Assembly: GCF_000272405.2 (NCBI RefSeq)
Contig: NZ_AJZM02000395.1
Coordinates: forward strand, 1 to 54,482
Direction: 5' to 3'
DNA: 54,482 nucleotides
DNA from: Vibrio tasmaniensis 1F-187
GTDB taxonomy: Bacteria > Pseudomonadota > Gammaproteobacteria > Enterobacterales > Vibrionaceae
Part shown: piece by piece, positions 17,883 through 26,445 of the stretch
Layout: the number at the start of each line of letters is the position of its first letter
Position numbering within the stretch: position 1 is the first letter of the stretch
Notes under the pieces: model-generated
What the model was told of the DNA's origin: nothing
Database searches by the model: none
What the model saw: the letters and a program-made list of their open reading frames with translations, nothing else
Translations under genes and position numbers: made by a program

Positions 17883-19349
17883 ATGAAAGTAAATAGGCAC
17901 TTTAGCCTTACCTTTGTCTTCGGCTTTCCCGCTGTGATCGCGACCATGTTACTTGGGCTGATAGGAAAAAATTATTTTGATGCGGTTGAAAAAGACATCA
18001 GCAGTGAGTTTCAGCGTATTGAAGAAGTGTTTAAACGAACGACCAAAATTGTTACCGCTCTAGATTACAGCTTCTCTAATTACTACAAATCAGGAAACCC
18101 TCTTTTCCTTGATCACAATAAGCAAGTGGTTGACGGTATTTGCCGAATTTGGCCCATTGACGTATTACTTCTTGCTGACGGAAAAACCGCAGATATCCCC
18201 TCTGTCGATATCGACTATATGTTGGTTGGTCAAGAACCCCTTTGTAATGAAACCAGTGATAGCTATAAAAGTGCGTCAGAAAAAATTGCTCTCGCGCCAA
18301 TTCTTTCATTTTTGTCCCAGCTTGATGAATATCACAACGGCGTACACTTTATTGATACTCGTGGGTATGTGATCTCTTCGCCAGAAGACTTTGCTAAAGA
18401 GCTAGGGAAAGAACTACTTTCGACCATAAAAAGCCGCCCGTATTGGCAAAGAACCGCCAACAATCCAGAACAATTGACTTTAACGGGTCCTGCGTATCGA
18501 TTTGACTCTCTTGACCGTATGATAAGCATGACGATTCCGGTGTTTCATAAGGGGATACATCAAGGAATGCTTTCTGTTGAGATTGACGCCAGTAAATTGC
18601 TTGCGAGTTCGAATGAGCACTTAGCCGGTAGAATCGATATTATTGATACCACCTTGGTTAATCCGGTTGATAGCGCTACTTTCTATCGCGCGATACAACT
18701 GGAAGGAGTCACCTCTCATCACGCGATGTACTACGAATTAGATTTTGCCAAAGAGGTAGAGCACTTTTTTGTCTACGAGAAAGACAGTCTGATTGTCGCT
18801 ATCATCGTATATCTATTCTCTGTAACGCTCTTTTTCTTCGTTAACTCCAATATTGAACGTGGTTACTTCAAAGAGCTAGCAGCTAAAGATCCGATGACCG
18901 GGCTGCTAAATCGCAGAGGATTGGAAGCTTTTTGGCGCAGTGTGGAGCATGACCAGTTATTCGCCTTGACTGTATTTGACATTGATAATTTCAAGTTGAT
19001 TAATGATACCTTTGGGCATGACAAAGGGGATGATGTTATTCGCTACATGTCCCGCCAGATAAGTAATAGCATTCGAAGTAGTGATGTAGCAGCAAGGTTT
19101 GGTGGTGAAGAGTTTGTCGTTTATCTTAAAGGTGATGATCGTGAAACGTTAATGAGGACATTAGAGCGTGTTAAAAATGCTGTCTGTGCAAACTCAGCTA
19201 ACATTGTACCTAATGGTTTTACTGTCTCTGGTGGTGTTTGTATTACTGAAGCTGAGCATAATAACCTAAGCTTTGAAGAGATATTCAAACACGCGGATGA
19301 AAAGTTGTACGTGGCTAAGACGACAGGTAAAGACCGCATCGTATTTTAA
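17883..19349 (+). CDS. Membrane diguanylate cyclase with periplasmic Cache-like sensor
   Basis: 488 aa. TM1 ~10-29 and TM2 ~301-322 flank a ~270-residue periplasmic region whose second half looks like a PDC/Cache fold (VHFIDTRGYVISSPEDF, then YWQRTANN, LTLTGPAYR, MISMTIPVF, GMLSVEID). It also has two periplasmic cysteines (ICRIWP, PLCNE). The cytoplasmic GGDEF domain has DPMTGLLNRRG, FDIDNFKLINDTFGHDKGDD, an RSSD inhibitory site in the standard place and FGGEEF (~403-408). It is thus expected to be an active, feedback-inhibited c-di-GMP synthase. It follows the orphan binding protein. Confidence 0.92.
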   Translation: MKVNRHFSLTFVFGFPAVIATMLLGLIGKNYFDAVEKDISSEFQRIEEVFKRTTKIVTALDYSFSNYYKSGNPLFLDHNKQVVDGICRIWPIDVLLLADGKTADIPSVDIDYMLVGQEPLCNETSDSYKSASEKIALAPILSFLSQLDEYHNGVHFIDTRGYVISSPEDFAKELGKELLSTIKSRPYWQRTANNPEQLTLTGPAYRFDSLDRMISMTIPVFHKGIHQGMLSVEIDASKLLASSNEHLAGRIDIIDTTLVNPVDSATFYRAIQLEGVTSHHAMYYELDFAKEVEHFFVYEKDSLIVAIIVYLFSVTLFFFVNSNIERGYFKELAAKDPMTGLLNRRGLEAFWRSVEHDQLFALTVFDIDNFKLINDTFGHDKGDDVIRYMSRQISNSIRSSDVAARFGGEEFVVYLKGDDRETLMRTLERVKNAVCANSANIVPNGFTVSGGVCITEAEHNNLSFEEIFKHADEKLYVAKTTGKDRIVF

Positions 19350-19392
19350 CCACGCTATTGAACTTCTATGTTAGAGAAGAAGGGGAACTAAC

Positions 19393-20349
19393 TCACACAG
19401 TTTGGCGATGTTCCTCTTGATAACGCTGAAGGCGCTCCACAATAGGTGGCGCTTTCTTGAAAGTGCGAATTTCTTTAAATAGTTCGTTCGCTTCAGGGTA
19501 GCCTTTACTTAGATAAACAAACCACTGCTTCACTCTATTGGGGTAGTACATGCCTTTGTCCCCTTTTATTTGAAACTCTGAATAGCGTAGCAAAAGTTCG
19601 ATGACTTTATTCCACGGCATTTTTGGGTGGTTGTGCTTAACGACGTTGCCAAGATTTGGAATGTTGAAAGCGCCACGACAGACCATCAATGAATCGACGC
19701 CAGTGGCTTCTATGCAATCTTGACCATCTTGATAGTTCCAGATTTCCCCATTAGCAATCAAAGGTAGAGACGTTTTTTCTCTTATTTGATTGATGTAATC
19801 CCATTTAATTTCGCTGGCTTTATAGCCGCCAACTTTGGTTCTTGCATGCACAGTGAGTTCGTCTGCCTTTGCTTGTTCGATAGCGTCGACAATTTCAAAG
19901 CACTCTTCCGGGTGCTCCCAACCCAATCGAATTTTTGCAGATACGGGAATGTGTGCTGGCACCGCATCTCGACAAGACTTCACCACTTGATAGATGAGTT
20001 CTGGTTCTTTTAGCAGTGACGCACCGCCATTACTTTTGTTTACCGCTTTTGCAGGGCAACCAAAATTAAGATCAATGCCTTTAGCGCCTAAACTAGCAGC
20101 TTGAAAAGCATTCTCGGCCATCCAATTTGGGTGTTGTCCTAGAAGCTGGAGATGGATTGGAACACCAGCCATGGTTTGAGAGCCTTGATGCAATTCAGGG
20201 CAAATACGGTGAAAAACATGCGGAGGAAGAAGTTGATCAACTACGCGCACAAATTCCGTCACACAGAGATCGTAATCATTGATCTCTGTGAGAATTTCAC
20301 GCATTAGATGGTCTAAAACGCCCTCCATAGGGCCAAGTATTACTCGCAT
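19393..20349 (-). CDS. dusC: tRNA-dihydrouridine(16) synthase
   Basis: 318 aa FMN-dependent TIM-barrel enzyme reducing U16 of tRNA. It shows the N-terminal LGPMEGVLDHLMR, the catalytic cysteine in LNFGCPAKAVNKSNGGASLL (~Cys98), VHARTK with the FMN-binding segment, ANGEIWN and MVCRGAFNIPNLG. The short C-terminal helical domain and the DusC-type MEGV start (rather than MAGV) favour DusC over DusA/DusB. It is convergent with the cyclase gene and 70 nt downstream of a prepilin gene on the same strand. Confidence 0.93.
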   Translation of the reverse strand: MRVILGPMEGVLDHLMREILTEINDYDLCVTEFVRVVDQLLPPHVFHRICPELHQGSQTMAGVPIHLQLLGQHPNWMAENAFQAASLGAKGIDLNFGCPAKAVNKSNGGASLLKEPELIYQVVKSCRDAVPAHIPVSAKIRLGWEHPEECFEIVDAIEQAKADELTVHARTKVGGYKASEIKWDYINQIREKTSLPLIANGEIWNYQDGQDCIEATGVDSLMVCRGAFNIPNLGNVVKHNHPKMPWNKVIELLLRYSEFQIKGDKGMYYPNRVKQWFVYLSKGYPEANELFKEIRTFKKAPPIVERLQRYQEEHRQTV

Positions 20350-20419
20350 TTGCTTTACCGAAACTGAATGGATCGAAAATTAAGACGCGTGATTGTACGG
20401 GCAAGTTAAAAGCTTGTCA

Positions 20420-20962
20420 CTATGAGCTAGGTGAATCTGACGTAACAGTTATTTCACCGGTTAGAGGGAAGTAGTTGAGCCTTGGTAAATCTTCGCCTAG
20501 CGAGTAACCATCAGTGTAGTAGTAATAGCAGCTTGGATCTGATGTATACCAAGCAACGATCGGTTCTTCTGAAGGGAATACTGAGCTACCGTGATCTCTA
20601 ACGGTGAGGTCAGTATTCATGAGCGCCCGCCAAAGCCTTGCGCAGTCACTCCCTCTAATTGCAGTCCCCGAATTAATCGGTAGTTGATCAACAGCGATTG
20701 GAAAACCAGTCGATGAAGGATAAACGCTGCCTTCACCATAATCGACATCTTGATTAAAATCAGGCTCTCCATCAACAAGCCACTGTGAGTGGTAAAGGTT
20801 AACCGCAGTTCGAAAAGAAGAAAAAGCACCTTGAGCTATAGCTTCATGGCTATCGCGTTGGTAATTTAGAAAGCGAGGAGCTGCGGTAACGGCAAGTATG
20901 CCTAAAATAACGACGACAGAGACTAGCTCTATCAAAGTAAAACCATTTTGGTGTTGTTTCAT
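20420..20962 (-). CDS. Type IV prepilin-like protein (MSHA/type II pseudopilin class)
   Basis: 180 aa. It has a short basic leader with cleavage expected after Gly7 (HQNG then FTLIELVSVVVILGILAVTA), the conserved Glu at mature position 5, and a ~20-residue hydrophobic helix. The globular part has two cysteines (GSDCARLW and DPSCYYYY) that may form a C-terminal disulfide loop, as in many pilins. No assembly ATPase, secretin or prepilin peptidase is nearby, so it would need a pilus machine encoded elsewhere. The sequence before the ATG has no strong Shine-Dalgarno. Exact pilus system unknown. Confidence 0.85.
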   Translation of the reverse strand: MKQHQNGFTLIELVSVVVILGILAVTAAPRFLNYQRDSHEAIAQGAFSSFRTAVNLYHSQWLVDGEPDFNQDVDYGEGSVYPSSTGFPIAVDQLPINSGTAIRGSDCARLWRALMNTDLTVRDHGSSVFPSEEPIVAWYTSDPSCYYYYTDGYSLGEDLPRLNYFPLTGEITVTSDSPSS

Positions 20963-21180
20963 AATGTATTCTATATATAACTAAATATTTCAATGACTCT
21001 TTTACACTTCAAACTTAAATTTTCAAAATGAAATAAGTTTAGTTTGCTGAATTGAACTAAAGATAATGTTTGCGTGGCTACTGGTAGGTGTAATTAATCA
21101 TAGAGCTATACGAATAATTACTAATTGTTAGCCTTGTGGGTATAATGGAGACAACAGAATTGACCGACTAGTGAAGTAAT

Positions 21181-21801
21181 ATGAAGTATCAATTATTGAG
21201 TCTTCCTGACTCAATTAACGACGTAACAGCCCAGTTTGTAGAAGGTGCTATATTTGCATCTAACCTTGCAACTAAACCTCTTGATCCAGAGGCTTGGTTA
21301 CCTATAGCTATTCCTGAAACTGGTCAGGACTTCGTTCCTAAAGCCACCGAGCAAATTAATCGCCAACATAACCTCATTCAGCGAAGTGAATATTTGCTTA
21401 CAGAAGTGCTTGATGCAGATAATTTTGCTGAACAGCTAGCCGATTTTTCTGAAGGTTTTATGATGGTCTGGCCGACGATTGAAGAACAGTGGCAGGAAAC
21501 GTCAATCGCAGATGGCACATTACGCATGCTACAAGCAATGTTAACAACATTCATGCTGGCGATTGATGAAGAACAGACAATCGAGCAAATGAAAGCAGCT
21601 GGATTAGAAACCCCGCCAACTTTGAATGATCTCGTCGGGCAAGTCGATTTGATGGTGACAGAAGTTGCGCTAGCAGCGGATGAAGCGATGCTCGGAAATA
21701 AATCTCAAAGTGTGAATCCGTTTAAGGGCATCGGCCGAAATGATGTTTGCCCGTGTGAAAGTGGTAAAAAGTTTAAACAGTGCTGTGGTAAAAAATCTTA
21801 A
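21181..21801 (+). CDS. UPF0149/YecA-like protein with C-terminal SEC-C motif
   Basis: 206 aa. Residues ~1-150 are acidic and helical, resembling the UPF0149 (YgfB/YecA) family. The C-terminal ~20 residues are a zinc-binding SEC-C motif (IGRNDVCPCESGKKFKQCC), the same module that ends SecA. Function in the cell is unknown; related small SEC-C proteins are suspected of binding ribosomes or SecB. It is divergent from the prepilin gene across a 218-nt AT-rich gap and ends at a bidirectional terminator shared with dsbB. Confidence 0.88.
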   Translation: MKYQLLSLPDSINDVTAQFVEGAIFASNLATKPLDPEAWLPIAIPETGQDFVPKATEQINRQHNLIQRSEYLLTEVLDADNFAEQLADFSEGFMMVWPTIEEQWQETSIADGTLRMLQAMLTTFMLAIDEEQTIEQMKAAGLETPPTLNDLVGQVDLMVTEVALAADEAMLGNKSQSVNPFKGIGRNDVCPCESGKKFKQCCGKKS

Positions 21802-21819
21802 TTGCATTGTTAATAGATA

Positions 21820-21850
21820 ATAAAAAGTCGACGTAATGTCGACTTTTTCG
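21820..21850. terminator. Bidirectional terminator between SEC-C gene and dsbB
   Basis: 11-bp arms 21822-21832 and 21838-21848 (AAAAAGTCGAC/GTCGACTTTTT) with a 5-nt loop; T-runs on both strands. Confidence 0.9.
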
Positions 21851-21874
21851 TTTCTTAACATGATGTGCTAATTG

Positions 21875-22399
21875 TTAGTCATTCTTCGATTTAACGAATT
21901 GAGAAATCACTACAAAACCGAAAGCAACCAAGTTACCCGCGAAGATAATCACTAGCCATTGAGGCATTGAAAGTTCTAAGAACTGCCATACAACCTTGCT
22001 GCAGTCGCCGTAGGCCTCAAACATCCACGGAGCCCATTGGTTTAGAGGTGCCCAGCTAGGGAAGGTCACGAACAGGTCACAGGTAGCGAAAGGAGACGGG
22101 TTAAACTGGTAGTCAACGTGCTCTAAAGCAAGCATCAACCCTTTATACGCACCTAACCCCCAACCAAGTAGACCTAGCCAACGTGAAATCGGATTATGCG
22201 GGGCAATAGCACCAATCATTGCTGCGATGCCGATAGCGAGCATAGCAACGCGCTCGTAGATACACATTACGCAAGGGCCAAGCATCATCACGTGCTGAAA
22301 GAAAAGAGCACATGCTTCAAAAAAGACAATAAAAGCCAGCAGTAAAAGCCAAGATAAACGTCCCTTAGAGAAGTCTTTGAGCATTGCAAAAAAGTTCAC
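21875..22399 (-). CDS. dsbB: Disulfide bond formation protein B
   Basis: 174 aa inner-membrane quinone oxidoreductase that reoxidises DsbA. Four membrane helices are visible. The first redox pair is CVMC (Cys43, Cys46) and the second is ATCDLF/GDCSK (about Cys106 and Cys132). The start is probably GTG 22399, which has AGGA eight nt upstream; ATG 22384, five codons in, is the alternative and gives a start more like E. coli. It lies downstream of nhaB on the same strand with a terminator between. Confidence 0.94.
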   Translation of the reverse strand: MNFFAMLKDFSKGRLSWLLLLAFIVFFEACALFFQHVMMLGPCVMCIYERVAMLAIGIAAMIGAIAPHNPISRWLGLLGWGLGAYKGLMLALEHVDYQFNPSPFATCDLFVTFPSWAPLNQWAPWMFEAYGDCSKVVWQFLELSMPQWLVIIFAGNLVAFGFVVISQFVKSKND

Positions 22400-22420
22400 G
22401 AATTTAATCCTGTCAATAAA

Positions 22421-22454
22421 ATAAAAAAGCCCTGATTACTCAGAGCTTTTTATC
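22421..22454 (-). terminator. Terminator between nhaB and dsbB
   Basis: Arms 22428-22435 and 22440-22447 (one wobble on the minus strand), flanked by A/T runs; minus-strand T-run at 22423-22428. It may be used by nhaB transcripts, leaving dsbB partly read-through or on its own promoter. Confidence 0.8.
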
Positions 22455-22530
22455 TTGGATAAGTTTCCTAATCAACTAATATTTTTGATTAGTTAGATGC
22501 ACCTATTGTGTTTAGCGATAGAAATCCGGG

Positions 22531-24123
22531 TTAGTGGCCACCGGAGATAACTGGAGCTACCACTTCACCCGTACGGTGAATGATCCAACCTGCATCATAG
22601 AACCATGCTGTCATCGGTTCTACGAAGAACACAATACCGGCAAGGCCAACAAGTGCTAATACGAGAGTATATGGCAAAGCCATGATGACCATGCGGCCGT
22701 AAGACAGTCGAATTAACGGAGCAAGTGCTGACGTTAATAGGAATAGGAATGCAGCTTGGCCGTTTGGCGTAGCAACAGAAGGTAGGTTGGTACCTGTGTT
22801 GATAGCAACAGCAAGCAGATCAAATTGGTCACGAGTGATGACGCCTTCAACCAGAGCTGTTTTAACTTCGTTGATGTAAACCGTACCGACGAATACGTTG
22901 TCTGAAACCATCGACAAAATACCGTTGGCTACGTAGAAGAGTGCGAGCTGTGCGCCTTTATCTTCAACGTGAAGTACGGCATCGATTACTGGCTTAAATA
23001 GAGCCTGGTCGATGATTACAGCAACAACCGCGAAAAAGACGGCAAGAAGTGCAGTAAATGGCAGTGCTTCTTCAAAGGCTTTACCCATCGAGTGTTCTTC
23101 AATTACACCTGTAAACGCTGTAGCTAAGATGATCACTGAAAGGCCAATCAAACCGACTTCAGCGACGTGAAGCGCAAGGCCAACAATAAGCCAAACTGCG
23201 ATTGCACTCTGAACCCATAGTTTAGCTACATCTTGTTTTGTACGATTTGCGCGTTCTTTGTTGTCAAATTCAACTAAGATTTGGCGAACGTTATTTGGCA
23301 GCTCTGCACCGTAGCCAAACACTTTGAATTTCTCGACAAGTGCACAAGTTAAAATACCACAGAAGAAAACAGGCAGTGTTACTGGCAGCATGCGGATGAT
23401 AAATTCACCGAACTCCCAACCCGCTTGCTTAGCAATTACTAAGTTTTGTGGTTCACCTACCATGGTCATTACACCACCCAGAGCAGTACCAACACCGGCG
23501 TGCATAAGTAGTGAACGTAAGAATGCGCGGTAGTTTTCAAGGTCATCACGTGTTAGCTCAGAGATCTCTTCATCATGAGTATGATCGTGCGCAGACGTTG
23601 TGCCCTTACCTGATGCAACCTTGTGGTAGATAGAGTAGAAGCCCACTGCAACGCTAATGACTACGGCGATTACTGTCAGCGCATCTAGGAAGGCAGACAA
23701 GAATGCTGCGGCGACACAGAAAGCGACAGAGAGTAGAATTTTGGATTGGATACCGAGCAGGATCTTCGTAAAAATGAACAGAAGTAGTTCTTTCATGAAG
23801 TAGATGCCAGCAACCATGAATACTAGTAAGAGTAATACTGGTAGGTTTGCTTGTAGCTCATGATAAACCATTTCTGGTTTAGTCATGCCAATGGCGACGG
23901 CTTGAATTGCCAATAAGCCACCGGGTTGGAGAGGGTAGCACTTTAGAGCCATAGCTAGAGTGAAAATAAACTCAACCACTAATAGCCAGCCCGCAACAAA
24001 TGGGTCAACTAGGAAAAAAACAAACGGGTTGATGATTAAAAAGGAAATGATGGCAAGTTTATACCAATCAGGAGCTTTACCAAGGAAGTTTTTGATAAAA
24101 GCGTTTCCGAGAGACATCGGCAT
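22531..24123 (-). CDS. nhaB: Na+/H+ antiporter NhaB
   Basis: 530 aa (family about 510-530), ion-transporter superfamily. Many hydrophobic helices are visible from residue ~25 to the end. Family stretches include [17 protein letters not shown] at the N-terminus, [55 protein letters not shown] (shown in part), [17 protein letters not shown] and [17 protein letters not shown]. It exchanges sodium for protons to keep pH and sodium homeostasis, important in a marine bacterium. A short His/Asp/Glu-rich cytoplasmic loop lies near ~180-190. Divergent from fadR as in E. coli. Confidence 0.96.
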   Translation of the reverse strand: MPMSLGNAFIKNFLGKAPDWYKLAIISFLIINPFVFFLVDPFVAGWLLVVEFIFTLAMALKCYPLQPGGLLAIQAVAIGMTKPEMVYHELQANLPVLLLLVFMVAGIYFMKELLLFIFTKILLGIQSKILLSVAFCVAAAFLSAFLDALTVIAVVISVAVGFYSIYHKVASGKGTTSAHDHTHDEEISELTRDDLENYRAFLRSLLMHAGVGTALGGVMTMVGEPQNLVIAKQAGWEFGEFIIRMLPVTLPVFFCGILTCALVEKFKVFGYGAELPNNVRQILVEFDNKERANRTKQDVAKLWVQSAIAVWLIVGLALHVAEVGLIGLSVIILATAFTGVIEEHSMGKAFEEALPFTALLAVFFAVVAVIIDQALFKPVIDAVLHVEDKGAQLALFYVANGILSMVSDNVFVGTVYINEVKTALVEGVITRDQFDLLAVAINTGTNLPSVATPNGQAAFLFLLTSALAPLIRLSYGRMVIMALPYTLVLALVGLAGIVFFVEPMTAWFYDAGWIIHRTGEVVAPVISGGH

Positions 24124-24764
24124 GTTAATACTCTTTTATGTTGATTATGAATAGACAAGCAATACAACATTTTGAGAATCGAGCTGTAGGTTTAGTTAAA
24201 ACCTATAACTAACAGTGACTTAGAAAAACTACATTCCATGTAATGTTCTGTGGTCTTGCCAAGTCACTCCCTTAGAAACTCAAGCACTGCTTATTTTTGA
24301 GCGCAACTCTACTCTTAGATAACATTTAGTCAACAGGAAAACCCCTGTAGCACTAAAAATACCTCTTTTTTGTTGAGAAACGCGATCAAAGTAGCGCAAG
24401 CATACCACTTAAAATGTGATAAAAACCGACTAGAATCAATATTTCAGCGAAATGATTAAAATTTACAGAATAACGACGGCTTATATATGATTATTACAAC
24501 TTAATATTGCAAATTAATAGATTTAAAAATATGACCAATCTCATTGATTTTAAAAAGAATTTGTTGTGTTAATGGTTTGTTTAAATGATGATTTGTAGTC
24601 GCTTGCTATCCAAACCTTGAGTGCAAACGTGTGCTGAACTTTAGAGTTTTAACTCTACTTGGGTTTTGAGTGCGTAAAATTTTTTGGGGGTATTTCCGCA
24701 GGGTGTTAACTAGTGGTATGATGAGTAAATTAGAACAAAATAATTAAATTGGATTGAAGTGTAG
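24124..24764. promoter_or_regulatory. Divergent nhaB/fadR intergenic region with fadR promoter
   Basis: 641 nt, AT-rich, without a credible ORF. On the plus strand an extended -10 element TGGTATGAT ends at 24722 (TATGAT at 24717-24722), 42 nt before the fadR ATG, with no good -35, as expected for an extended -10 promoter. AACTAGTGGTATGA overlapping it shares the first bases of the FadR operator but is a weak match. I found no clear nhaB promoter. Confidence 0.5.
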
Positions 24765-25604
24765 ATGGTCATTAAGGCAAAGAGCCCGGCAGGATTTGCA
24801 GAAAAGTATATCATTGAAAGTATTTGGAATGGCCGTTTCGCTCCAGGTTCTATCTTGCCCGCAGAGCGTGAGCTTTCTGAGCTGATTGGTGTTACACGTA
24901 CTACGCTTCGTGAAGTACTTCAGCGTCTTGCTCGTGATGGTTGGTTGACAATCCAACACGGTAAGCCAACTAAAGTTAATCAGTTTATGGAAACGTCAGG
25001 TCTTCATATCCTTGATACATTAATGACGTTGGACGTTGATAACGCAAGTAAAATGGTAGAAGACCTGCTTGCTGCTCGTACTAATATCAGCCCTATCTTT
25101 ATGCGTTATGCATTCAAAGCAAATAAAGAGGCTTCAGAGCGTACGATTACTAACGTAATTGAATCTTGTGAATCTTTACTTGCGGCACCTACTTGGGATG
25201 AATTCTTAGAATCGTCGCCATATGCTGACAAGATCAAACAATCGGTGAAAGAAGACGTAGAAAAAGATGAAGCGAAGCGTCAAACGATCTTAATTGCTAA
25301 AACTTTTAACTTCTACGATTACATGCTTTTCCAACGTTTAGCATTCCATTCAGGTAACCAAATTTATGGCCTGATCTTCAATGGTGTTCGTAAGTTGTAC
25401 GACCGTGTTGGCAGCTACTACTTCTCTAACCCAGAAGCTCGTCGTTTAGCCATGGAGTTCTACAAAAACTTGTTTGTTATTTGTGAAAGCGGTGAGCGTG
25501 AGAATTTACCACTTGTGATTCGTAACTACGGTATCGCAAGCGCACAGATTTGGAACGAGATGAAGACAACGTTACCGACAAACTTTACTGAAGACGACAG
25601 CTAA
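24765..25604 (+). CDS. fadR: Fatty acid metabolism regulator FadR (Vibrio long form)
   Basis: 279 aa, whereas E. coli FadR has 239. The N-terminal GntR winged helix ([49 protein letters not shown]) is intact. The C-terminal acyl-CoA-binding domain carries an extra ~40 residues around 138-177 ([19 protein letters not shown] onward), the insertion described for V. cholerae FadR that creates a second acyl-CoA site. FadR represses beta-oxidation genes and activates unsaturated fatty acid synthesis genes. Single gene with its own terminator. Confidence 0.96.
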   Translation: MVIKAKSPAGFAEKYIIESIWNGRFAPGSILPAERELSELIGVTRTTLREVLQRLARDGWLTIQHGKPTKVNQFMETSGLHILDTLMTLDVDNASKMVEDLLAARTNISPIFMRYAFKANKEASERTITNVIESCESLLAAPTWDEFLESSPYADKIKQSVKEDVEKDEAKRQTILIAKTFNFYDYMLFQRLAFHSGNQIYGLIFNGVRKLYDRVGSYYFSNPEARRLAMEFYKNLFVICESGERENLPLVIRNYGIASAQIWNEMKTTLPTNFTEDDS

Positions 25605-25663
25605 GTCTTTTCATAAAAGTATTGTTCGGTTGTTTTACTTATTGAGTAAACGACGTAAAGAAA

Positions 25664-25706
25664 CGAAAAAGCGGCGAGATAATCAAATTATCTCGCCGCT
25701 TTTTAT
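25664..25706. terminator. Strong bidirectional terminator after fadR
   Basis: 13-bp arms 25671-25683 and 25687-25699 (GCGGCGAGATAAT and its complement) with A-run before and T-run after. It serves fadR and the convergent DUF1456 gene. Confidence 0.93.
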
Positions 25707-25745
25707 TTATTGATAGTTGGTGAAAACGTATCAATAGGCAGTAAC

Positions 25746-26225
25746 TTACCCTGCAAACTCTTCTGAGTCTGGACGGTTAGTAAATTGCACGCCATTTAGA
25801 AAATCGCAAAGTAGTTGGTCTTCACATACTTTGTAGTTCTTGTTCTCTGGCTTACGGAAGTAGGCACCAATCTCGTACTTACTTAGGCTGATGCCTACCA
25901 CTTCTAATATATCTAATACATCTTCTGCTTTCATGTTCAACGCAATACGCAGCTTCATGAAAATCATGTTGTTAGTCAGAGCAACTTCAGGTTTAGGTTG
26001 AACACCTTCTTTTTTGCCACGCTTAATATTGATAAAACCATTTAGGAATACCGCTAACTCTTTATCTTTCATCTTAGAGCATGACTTGTCGTTGTCGTCT
26101 TTTAGCCAATTAATCACTTGGTCATGAGCAACGGTCACATCAGCTTGCTCGATAGCTTTAATGATCTGTGCATTTTTAAGGTTTAGCGCGTGTTGAATAC
26201 GACGCAAGATTTCGTTGTTAGTCAC
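25746..26225 (-). CDS. yehS: DUF1456 family protein (YehS-like)
   Basis: 159 aa, two tandem ~70-residue repeats. The first begins NNEILRRIQHALNLKNAQII and the second NNMIFMKLRIALNMKAEDVL; each ends with a (L)LxxFLNG motif (AVFLNGFIN and CDFLNGVQF). This is the DUF1456 layout. The protein is soluble and has no known biochemical role. Single gene, convergent with fadR. Confidence 0.9.
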   Translation of the reverse strand: MTNNEILRRIQHALNLKNAQIIKAIEQADVTVAHDQVINWLKDDNDKSCSKMKDKELAVFLNGFINIKRGKKEGVQPKPEVALTNNMIFMKLRIALNMKAEDVLDILEVVGISLSKYEIGAYFRKPENKNYKVCEDQLLCDFLNGVQFTNRPDSEEFAG

Positions 26226-26351
26226 TGGGGATTCCTAAAAAGGGTTTGAAGAGTAAAAGGTGTTGGTTAGCCCGTTATTGTCGGCAAACAAATTTCTACT
26301 CTACATAGCATAGTTGACGGCGACTCTAACAGAGAACGCTTATTTTCGGTA

Positions 26352-26412
26352 GATATAAAAAATCCCCAATGCTTATCAACTCATTCAAGTTAAAAGTGCA
26401 TTAGGGATTTCG
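26352..26412 (-). terminator. Rho-independent terminator of metG
   Basis: 12-bp arms 26361-26372 and 26398-26409 pair fully on the minus strand with one G-U, followed by a minus-strand T-run at 26357-26362. Confidence 0.85.
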
Positions 26413-26445
26413 CTATGAGTGCTTGTTATCTGACTGAAGCCAGAG

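Noticed and set aside
24700..24730. A FadR operator at the fadR promoter (autoregulation)
   Set aside because: Only about half of the operator positions match, so I do not claim a site.
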